Shown piece after piece: positions 1 through 5,703 of a DNA stretch of 5,993 nucleotides. The translations under genes and the position numbers were made by a program. Where the stretch lies: NCBI GenBank assembly GCA_003354225.1, contig PIVH01000382.1, forward strand, positions 1-5,993. The letters are read 5' to 3'. How positions within the stretch are numbered: position 1 is the first letter of the stretch; every line of letters begins with the position of its first letter. This DNA is from Globobulimina sp. (taxonomy: Eukaryota; Foraminifera; Rotaliida). A model generated the notes under the pieces. It was not told the DNA's origin and made no database searches. It saw only the letters and a program-made list of their open reading frames with translations.

Positions 1-11
1 CTTGAATTAAA

Positions 12-626
12 ATGGCAACAGTATTTCTCCACTTATTTGCTCTGTTGACTCATTCCTTATATTGCACTCCAATCGCACCTGATTATTATCAAAAATATCA
101 CCAAATTCAAATTTCAAACTGTTTAAGTGAATCATTAGTCTGTCCGCCAGGATTTATTGGAACACAGATTGCCTCTCAAGTTTATTATTATTACCCAAAC
201 CTATCGGATTCCAGCACTGCAAAGGCCATTGCTCAGGACACATATGATTTATTGTCGGCAAATAATTCATTGAAATATAGTATGGATTACACATTTATTT
301 ATCAATACCCTAAGAATTACAATTATTTGCAAACCAAACTGTATTATATCGTTCCAAATGGGACATTCCAATCACAAATGCAGTGCTTTTATACATTGTT
401 ACCGAAGCAACAGTTACCTCCGCCAGATTGGTTAAGGAGCACTGCCGTATTCGCAGGAAATGCAACATATGCAACCATACCTTGCTATGCTTGGTATATT
501 CACAATGTTAACCAACAATTGTCACAATATCAATATACTGCAATTAACACAGACATGCAAACGTTTATTGGTGGCAAAGCTGGAGACATTTCTGCACCGA
601 CCTTCATCACCACATGGACATTTTGA
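12..626 (+). CDS. Putative secreted glycoprotein, possibly ependymin-like
   Basis: This frame encodes 204 residues. The first about 18 residues are hydrophobic (MATVFLHLFALLTHSLYC) and look like a signal peptide, although no basic residue precedes the core. The rest is Tyr/Asn/Gln-rich with four more Cys (37, 44, 125, 158) and four N-glycosylation sequons (N63, N84, N116, N150), as expected of an exported protein. The order Cys125, the LPPPDWLR segment (135-142), Cys158 followed by a nearby Trp161, and a Tyr-rich strand recalls ependymin-related or LolA-like lipid-binding folds; that resemblance is from memory and weak. The ATG has A at -3 and G at +4, a good eukaryotic context. The stop lies inside the region where a minus-strand piggyBac fossil begins, so the natural C-terminus may be lost or altered. 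It is a real protein by composition; its function is unknown. Confidence 0.6.
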   Translation: MATVFLHLFALLTHSLYCTPIAPDYYQKYHQIQISNCLSESLVCPPGFIGTQIASQVYYYYPNLSDSSTAKAIAQDTYDLLSANNSLKYSMDYTFIYQYPKNYNYLQTKLYYIVPNGTFQSQMQCFYTLLPKQQLPPPDWLRSTAVFAGNATYATIPCYAWYIHNVNQQLSQYQYTAINTDMQTFIGGKAGDISAPTFITTWTF

Positions 627-1647
627 TGGGACCCATAACTTCCTTGTATTCTCCATCAATTCTTCAACAAAGGAGAATAATTCGGGTCATCTCTATCTGT
701 CGGACACGCACTCAATGCCACAAACCTAAAATGTTTATGGAGTCTGGTAAAATCGTTCCGGCTCAAACAATCCTTCACTTCCGACAATTGTAAAAACTCA
801 ATATCCGACCAAGCCTCTTCTATGGATCGATTGGAATGATTCAAATGATACACACAAACCAAATATGCCATTATCATACCTCTCCCATATTCTGTTTCGG
901 GGATATCGGTCCAATGCGCATCTCCCTTTATATGTGCATGCTCATTAGTTGCACGGATATTTTTATCTATCATTTCATCCGTGTAGGCCAATCTTGCTAT
1001 GTCATAACATGTGGTACCTTGTGGGAAACGCCTCTTTGGATATCCATAATCTTGTATTCCATGCCCACAACCAATATAATCATCTGCAGATTCCACACAC
1101 ACTTTATCAAAAATACCAGAAAATCGCTTGTAACTGCTCTGTCACTGTCATCATATTTTATAAATTTGCAACAGCGGCCTTTGTCGTAATAAATTGTATC
1201 ATTATTATTGTGATTGTTTTGCTGTCTTTGGGCTGCTTGATCGCTCCAAATAGCTTTCCAAGACACAAGTGTTTCCTCAAAAGTTGGTTCATTTGTTGGC
1301 GGCATAACACTCGGAGGAAGAGGAGGAAGATCCGCTAAGGATTGGAGAGGTATATTTATCTCCGGAAAGGAGTGGAGATCAAACGTATTATTGTTATGAT
1401 TTGAGGTGTTGGAATTTGAGGGAGGGGTGTTGGGATTTGATGTGTTGGAATCTGCGCGTGATGATATGCTCATCGCCTGAATTGATTGCTCAAGTTCATC
1501 AATTTCAGGTTGTTTATAATCACACAAATCATCGTAATCTGCATCGGATGTGTGATAACCACCAATTGATACATCTGAAAAATCATCATACGGATCATAT
1601 GATGAATCTGAGCCACTATCTGAATATTCAGATATACTTTGAGACAT
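590..1647 (-). pseudogene. piggyBac-family transposase, N-terminal part, frameshifted and truncated
   Basis: Three minus-strand frames follow one another. Frame A starts at ATG 1647 and runs to about 1130. It encodes an acidic Ser/Asp/Asn-rich leader (residues 1-90) and a Pro-rich linker, the low-complexity N-terminus usual in piggyBac transposases. Frame B (about 1130-656) carries the start of the DDE_Tnp_1_7 domain: a TDEMIDKNIRATNEHA block (the family's 'TN' signature), then a conserved W, E and G-rich helix, an EEAWSD block, and an LSRNDFTRLHKHFRF block matching the family's 'MSRxRFxxIxxxLHF'. Frame C (about 655-590) continues with an ELMENTRKLWVPS stretch and a GDEGR motif at 594-608, near where the first catalytic Asp of the family falls. 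Nothing recognisable follows, so the remaining catalytic Asp residues and the C-terminal Cys finger are missing. About 350 codons remain of a usual 550-650. Both frame changes are in the -1 direction. It is almost certainly inactive here unless the breaks are sequencing errors. Confidence 0.72.
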
Positions 1648-1705
1648 TAATTAAATGTCATGAACCACACAGCAAAACTCTGAACTCAAAACTTTGAACA
1701 TTGTC

Positions 1706-2094
1706 ATGGCTCAACACTCAAAAGGAAAAGATGAAACTTGTTGTGCAAGCTGCAAAACAAATGGAAATGAGATAAAAAAAGAAGATTACATCGCAGTACA
1801 TGTGGCATTTTATGTAATATCGCATGCACAATATACATTCAGGGGAAAATCCGTCCACGGCGTGGTATATTACCGAAAAATGCGCGACGTCATATCAATG
1901 AAGGTGCATGCCATCAATTAGCCGGCATCGGCTATCCGCAATTCAAAAGTGGTAAATTCCATCCAATGTGTCCAGGCATTGTAGCATTGGCAAGGAAAGC
2001 TTTTCCTGACAACGCACCGATTGTACCGATATGCCCTTTTGATGAAGCGAGGATGTCTGGGAAAAAGAAAGATGATAAAAGGAAGGATGTCTGA
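1706..2094 (+). pseudogene. Split Cys-rich small protein gene (frameshift or 47-nt intron)
   Basis: Two plus-strand frames both look coding. The first starts at ATG 1694 or 1706 (the latter gives MAQHSKGKDE) and carries a CCASC Cys pair; it stops at 1919-1921. The second is open from after TGA 1768-1770 to TGA 2092-2094. It encodes a better-looking segment with GACHQLAGIGYPQF, FHPMCPG and ICPFDE blocks and a Lys-rich tail (GKKKDDKRKDV). Two routes join them. One is a GT...AG intron at 1796-1842 (47 nt), giving about 113 residues. The other is a lost base in the A7 run at 1772-1778, giving a Cys series (TCGILCNIAC) that faintly recalls the C-terminal Cys finger of piggyBac proteins. The gene diverges from the transposase fossil, with about 50 bases between the starts. 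The family is not recognised. Cys/His spacing suggests zinc binding, by inference only. Confidence 0.4.
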
Positions 2095-2103
2095 ATATGA
2101 AGT

Positions 2104-2109
2104 AATAAA
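2104..2109 (+). promoter_or_regulatory. Polyadenylation-signal-like AATAAA
   Basis: An AATAAA hexamer begins 10 bases after the TGA at 2092-2094 and is followed about 20 bases later by nine consecutive A. The spacing matches a cleavage and poly(A) site. In AT-rich DNA the hexamer can occur by chance. Confidence 0.35.
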
Positions 2110-2275
2110 AGAAAATAATATTATTACACAAAAAAAAACAATTAATGACCTCGTGGTGGTCATATCTAAAAAAAACCTTTTGTTTTATTCGTGAAACAAT
2201 GGTTTCTATTATGTAATCAATCTCTTTCCTATCATCTTATGTTTATTGTTTGGTTGTTAATTATTTAAAGTTTTC

Positions 2276-2283
2276 TTTATAAG
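2276..2283 (+). promoter_or_regulatory. TATA-box-like element
   Basis: TTTATAAG lies 112 bases upstream of the ATG of the 448-aa gene, inside a T-rich tract, and is followed by a direct repeat of AAGTTTTT. It is the best TATA match in this spacer, but base composition makes chance matches likely. Confidence 0.25.
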
Positions 2284-2394
2284 TTTTTAAGTTTTTAGTT
2301 TCTGTTTTTAAGTAATCAGTCTTGACACAGAAACAAGTGCGAAGTACTATTATTATTATTAATCGTCATTATATTGACTATCTTATTATAAACT

Positions 2395-3741
2395 ATGTCA
2401 TTACAAGCTATTGATTATGCTGCACAAGCGTTTGACAATGATGCTACGCGGCTTGTTATTCGCCAAATTATCAATGAAACGCGACCACCGGTCACTACTC
2501 AGAATGCTCCATATTTACAACAAGTCATGCATGTGGCGGATAATATCAATCTTGGATTTAAAATGGAAAAATATGTTCGGACATTTCAAACTCCGATCGC
2601 AAATTCAAATAATTTCACAGAAAAACAAGTATTTATATACAAAGCAGAACGCGATTTTACGCGGGATGGTGTTATCAGAAATTCAATCATCCGACAAGCA
2701 GTGGAAGGCACTGTCGATATTAAAAAGAATAAGAATCTATTAAAGGATATCACAATCCATGTCAGTGAAGATGACCAAGTATTGGTTGATCAAGGTGATA
2801 TTTTGGCTGCTATGGTAATTAGAAAATATAGAGAGAGCATATTAGATATTTGCGCTGGCCATCTCTTTACCTTTCTATTAAAGCAAGATGTGCAATTTTT
2901 AAATATTTTTCTTAATTTAATAATTGTTATTAAATCGTTTTTACAAAAAGGCGTCACCCAATCTGACGTTGACAAATATAATGCATACAAAGCGGATATT
3001 AACATTATAATTTCCAATCTATGGAATCCTGCGATTTCAAGATGGAATGAATGGAATGCAAGCACCAAGGCACCAAAAATCACAAATACAAATTCAGATA
3101 AGGTGCATCAAGAAACGTTTGGTTTATCAGACATTCGAATTGTTTATAAAAACACCAATTCATTAAATATGAAATCCACACAAACCAATCAATGGAACAC
3201 ATTTGTCACTCAATTAATAACTGAATTTAATAAAAACAATCGCATAAAACAATTATCCACAACAAAAAAACAAACACAAATACCTGCAACACCAAATACA
3301 CACATTACAAATACAAATACGAATTCAGGTAAATCTATGCCGTCTGGTGGTTTTTCGTTGGATTGGCTGACAAATGGAAATACTCAAAATGTGAATGAGA
3401 ATGAATCAGAAAACAAAGAAAATAATATGTTATCGAGATTAAATAAGAAAAATAAAACCCGCAATGCACGGATTCAATTACAGAGTGATAAAGAAAATAA
3501 TACAGATATCGCCGAAAATATTTATAATAAACAGCTTATAAATGGTGTCAAAATGATGGAGAATGAATTACGCCATAAATTACCGAAAGAAAATCCGAGT
3601 GCATTGGTAACGAAATTAGATCATTTTCATCATGGCGTAGAAACAAAAGATGACAATGAGAGTACGGCGGAATTATTTAGAAAATACAGCGGTGGCAAAG
3701 TAAATTTGCAAGATGTACAACAATCAATTATGAGTAGTTAA
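2395..3741 (+). CDS. Conserved-looking 448-aa protein of unknown family, first gene of a Gag-like pair
   Basis: This is an intact single-exon frame from the first ATG to TAA. Residues 1-275 look globular, mixed alpha/beta, with a hydrophobic helix-like stretch at about 156-184 (HLFTFLL through VIKSFL) that is interrupted by charged residues and is probably a buried helix rather than a membrane segment. Residues 285-375 are a low-complexity Thr/Asn/Lys/Glu-rich linker with short TNTNTN runs and three KEN tripeptides (341-343, 366-368, 398-400). A charged C-terminal helix with an HFHHG patch (410-414) follows. There are no enzyme motifs and only one Cys (153). It is followed after 114 bases by a Gag-like zinc-finger protein on the same strand, with no gene between. 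Size, layout and partner would fit a capsid or nucleoprotein-like structural protein of a mobile or virus-derived element, but no sequence motif proves this. The family was not recognised. Confidence 0.72.
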   Translation: MSLQAIDYAAQAFDNDATRLVIRQIINETRPPVTTQNAPYLQQVMHVADNINLGFKMEKYVRTFQTPIANSNNFTEKQVFIYKAERDFTRDGVIRNSIIRQAVEGTVDIKKNKNLLKDITIHVSEDDQVLVDQGDILAAMVIRKYRESILDICAGHLFTFLLKQDVQFLNIFLNLIIVIKSFLQKGVTQSDVDKYNAYKADINIIISNLWNPAISRWNEWNASTKAPKITNTNSDKVHQETFGLSDIRIVYKNTNSLNMKSTQTNQWNTFVTQLITEFNKNNRIKQLSTTKKQTQIPATPNTHITNTNTNSGKSMPSGGFSLDWLTNGNTQNVNENESENKENNMLSRLNKKNKTRNARIQLQSDKENNTDIAENIYNKQLINGVKMMENELRHKLPKENPSALVTKLDHFHHGVETKDDNESTAELFRKYSGGKVNLQDVQQSIMSS

Positions 3742-3855
3742 GTTATCTCGATATTGTTTGTATTTTGTTTTGTATTTTGTATAACTATTTTGTATTTCGT
3801 TTCTAATTTGTATAATTTGTATGATGTGGTTTCATAATAATTATAATTATCAGCA
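3742..3855. promoter_or_regulatory. Short spacer with six TTGTAT motifs, probable 3'-end processing region
   Basis: The 114-base gap between the two intact genes contains TTGTAT six times (3758, 3770, 3777, 3790, 3808 and 3817 as first bases). UGUA is the binding motif of the CFIm25 subunit of the cleavage factor, which marks poly(A) sites in many eukaryotes. A TTTTGTATATTGTAAAA stretch follows the stop of the second gene too. The spacer is therefore best read as the 3' UTR of the first gene and perhaps the short promoter of the second. It could also be part of a dicistronic message. Confidence 0.4.
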
Positions 3856-5112
3856 ATGTGGGCAGTCAATGAAATTTCAAAAGAAAAAGCAAATCTTAAA
3901 ATAGAGACTGCCGGCAAACTAAACACAAAAAATAGAGCGATGGCAAAAATATCATGGTATAACTTTGTATCTTATGGTGGCTGTGAAGTTTGGGGGTTAT
4001 TACGATATCTATCGTGCTCAAATCATATTGATTGGTCACTAAACCACTTTAGTATTGATTCGTGTATCAAGGAATACATCAACAAAGAGTCAGCCCTTAC
4101 GGACTTATTAAGTTTAATTAGCAATGCATTAAATGATTTAGCTGATACCCATAGGCATATAAATGGTGATGGCACTGAGATTATGACATCATTATTGTTA
4201 TCAAAACAGGCATTACAATGGCAAAAGTTCACATCATGGGTCAAAAAAGAATTAAAACCCTGGATTGGTGGCAAAAAGGGTATCATTGCTCTAAATCATA
4301 TCTTATCACAACGAAAGTATATTTGTGAGACGAGAGGAAAGAAATTTGTCAAAGCATTGGATGATGAAAATTATTTATTATCATGGAAATTAAAATTGAT
4401 TGGTGGAGGATATGAAAAAAATGCGGAAACACGTGCCTTTGAAGTGGTACTAAACAAGGTTTCCTGCGATGTAATATCAACAAAGCTGGATAAAAAAGAC
4501 AAAGACAGAGATTTTAAACAAGACAAACCACATAGACCGTGGCGTGGTGGTAATTATAGAGGTAAAGGAAGAGGTGGTGGTCGTTATAGAGAGCGGTATT
4601 TCGATCGGAGAAGGGATCGCTTCTATGATCGTAAAAAAGATTACAAACAAAGAGATAGACATCAACGTGATTCGTATGATGACAGTCGTACAAAATCAAG
4701 AAGTCCGACAAGAAGACGAAGAGACAGATCACCACCAAAAAGACCTCGTGATGATAGAGATCAAATAAAATCAGAACCACCAATCAAAAAACAGAAATGG
4801 TCGGATAACTATGATTATATACATCAACCACAAACACAATCTGACACACAAACACAAGTAATGAAATACAAAAGATATCAAAAAAGAAAGATGGAATCGT
4901 ATGAAACAGATCGAAATGGTAATATGTATGGAAGATCTGAAGATGTGCGATTTATTTGCAGACAATATGAAAGAGGCAAATGTTGGTTTATTGATCAACA
5001 TCAATTTTGCAGAGAACACCATATTTGTCGATGGTGCTATATGGTCAACAACCATATTGGTGATAAATGTGGCAAAAAAGACAAAGGAAGTGTCTATGGA
5101 GGAAGAAGATAA
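3856..5112 (+). CDS. Gag-like RNA-binding protein: RG/SR-rich with CCCH-like and CCHC-like zinc fingers
   Basis: This is an intact 418-aa frame. Residues 1-205 form a helical, globular region with several Trp (35, 46, 60, 122, 128, 136, 177) and no known motif. Residues 210-300 are basic and disordered: an RGG-type box at 229-246, RD/RS-type repeats, and SRSPTRRRRD at 281-290. An NLS-like double basic cluster spans 295-314 (KRPRDD, then KKQK). The C-terminus carries C368-x7-C376-x8-C385-x3-H389, a CCCH-like finger, followed directly by C391-x2-C394-x5-H400-x4-C405, close to the retroviral CCHC knuckle (C-x2-C-x4-H-x4-C). The motif resembles the 'C..yN.G.C...C..rHvC..C...H....C' ending of DIRS/Ngaro-type Gag proteins. 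Its likely role is binding element RNA in a particle or the nucleus. ATG 3856 is chosen as the longest start; M29 (ATG 3940, MAKISWYN) is a good alternative, since residues 1-28 are Lys-rich. No RT or protease is fused to it. A host SR-type splicing protein is the main alternative. Confidence 0.72.
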   Translation: MWAVNEISKEKANLKIETAGKLNTKNRAMAKISWYNFVSYGGCEVWGLLRYLSCSNHIDWSLNHFSIDSCIKEYINKESALTDLLSLISNALNDLADTHRHINGDGTEIMTSLLLSKQALQWQKFTSWVKKELKPWIGGKKGIIALNHILSQRKYICETRGKKFVKALDDENYLLSWKLKLIGGGYEKNAETRAFEVVLNKVSCDVISTKLDKKDKDRDFKQDKPHRPWRGGNYRGKGRGGGRYRERYFDRRRDRFYDRKKDYKQRDRHQRDSYDDSRTKSRSPTRRRRDRSPPKRPRDDRDQIKSEPPIKKQKWSDNYDYIHQPQTQSDTQTQVMKYKRYQKRKMESYETDRNGNMYGRSEDVRFICRQYERGKCWFIDQHQFCREHHICRWCYMVNNHIGDKCGKKDKGSVYGGRR

Positions 5113-5256
5113 ATTTTGTATATTGTAAAAATTATTATTTTCAAATTGGTTGAATAATAATTAAATTCGCATTATTCTTTGTAATTTGCATATTACAAAC
5201 TGAATATTATGCAGTCATCTTAGGTGTCATTAACTACTTTGCAGTGGAGGTTATTG

Positions 5257-5286
5257 GTGATGATTTGTGATGAAATGTGATGAATA
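5257..5286. repeat. Three-unit 10-bp tandem repeat GTGATGAWWW
   Basis: GTGATGA starts at 5257, 5267 and 5277, each followed by three A/T bases, giving an exact 10-bp period of about one helical turn. It lies just inside the left inverted repeat of the candidate TTAA-flanked element, where transposase-binding subterminal repeats are often found. Confidence 0.6.
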
Positions 5287-5419
5287 GTTTGCGTATTTCA
5301 TGCATGTAATCTTAAACTTCGTAGGTCTCTCTCAGTCAGATGCAGGTTTTAATGGTGTGGTAATTTCGAATACTCACAACCTGTTCTGAACGGTTTGACA
5401 AATAAATTAGTTATTTATT

Positions 5420-5429
5420 AAGGGGGAGA
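5420..5429 (+). other. Polypurine tract AAGGGGGAGA
   Basis: A G5-containing purine run, rare in this AT-rich spacer, is preceded by TTATT. It has the form of the plus-strand priming polypurine tract of LTR retroelements. No LTR repeat or TG...CA boundary could be matched next to it, so this is only a resemblance. Confidence 0.25.
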
Positions 5430-5703
5430 TTTACACTCATTTGAAATAATAGTTTGTGCCATCTTCGTTTGCAGACCATTAAGGATTATAAATGTATGAC
5501 ACCAATTATAAGTTGTTTATATAAACATTTTATGTGCAAAGTAGTTAATTAGTGTAGATGTTAATACTTCAACTGAATATTAACATTCATTGACATTTTT
5601 GCTGATGGTACATACTTAATACTTCTGCTGAAATTTCACATTTGCTGAAAATTATAATTATAAATGTTTAGGTATGAAAATAAAACTTATTTTATATTGT
5701 TAA

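Larger units (their letters stand above)
2095..2394. other. AT-rich intergenic spacer and probable promoter of the next gene
   Basis: This 300-base stretch holds no convincing gene. Going rightwards it contains an AATAAA (2104-2109) just after the preceding stop, a 12-nt AT palindrome, a run of nine A (2130-2138), and a small hairpin (ATGACC 2145-2150 paired with GGTCAT 2158-2163). Next come a T-rich stretch with a TATA-like TTTATAAG at 2276-2283, a direct repeat of AAGTTTTT (2281-2288 and 2289-2296), and a TTA-repeat tract before the ATG at 2395. The TATA-like box lies 112 bases before that ATG, a plausible core promoter distance with a 5' UTR; this is inference. Confidence 0.45.
5234..5544. 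mobile_element. Candidate piggyBac-type MITE, 311 bp, TTAA flanks
   Basis: CTACTTTGCA at 5234-5243 is perfectly inverted as TGCAAAGTAG at 5535-5544. Each repeat is flanked on its outer side by TTAA (5230-5233 and 5545-5548), the strict target-site duplication of piggyBac transposases; one further base (A 5229, T 5549) extends the symmetry to 15 bases. The interior has no open frame, as in non-autonomous elements. Shorter internal inverted matches occur (ATTGGTG 5253-5259 with CACCAAT 5500-5506; TTAATGGT 5349-5356 with ACCATTAA 5475-5482). Against this call, most described piggyBac ends begin CCC or CCY, while these begin CTAC, and 10 bp is short. A fossil piggyBac transposase lies in the same window, about 3.6 kb to the left. 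Confidence 0.5.
5113..5703. other. Non-coding AT-rich region with a candidate TTAA-flanked element
   Basis: I see no gene in this 590-base stretch: all frames are broken by stops. It holds the 3' UTR of the Gag-like gene (TGTATATTGTAAAA just after the stop), a candidate 311-bp inverted-repeat element (5234-5544), AATAAA hexamers at 5401-5406 and 5679-5684, and a region at 5565-5650 with reiterated TTAATACTTC and TTGCTGA words. It ends at a TAA that precedes the open frame at the right edge. Confidence 0.5.

Noticed and set aside
836-1697. Several plus-strand open frames opposite the transposase fossil (for example 836-1189, 949-1338, 1401-1697)
   Set aside because: They are antisense shadows: their composition is His/Ile/Met-rich without motifs, while the minus strand carries the recognisable piggyBac blocks.
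1918-2163. Minus-strand frames of 62-81 residues with hydrophobic N-termini
   Set aside because: They lie opposite the coding-like plus-strand frame ending at 2094 and consist of Phe/Ile-rich AT-driven sequence; signal-like hydrophobicity is expected from A-rich complement.
2145-2163. Hairpin ATGACC/GGTCAT as a terminator
   Set aside because: It has only six base pairs with a seven-base loop in A-rich flanks, and the window is eukaryotic, so a bacterial-type terminator is not supported.
3742-3855. Intron fusing the two intact genes into one protein
   Set aside because: The first frame ends in a normal stop, the spacer lacks a convincing donor before that stop, and each protein is complete on its own.
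4477-5055. Minus-strand and alternative-frame open frames within the SR/RG and zinc-finger region
   Set aside because: They are frame shadows of the purine-rich Gag-like gene, with Ser/Phe/Val-rich repeats that mirror Arg/Asp/Lys codons.
2160-5700. LTR pair flanking the two intact genes
   Set aside because: Comparison by eye of 2160-2394 with 5430-5700 gave no extended direct repeat, so no LTR element is called.
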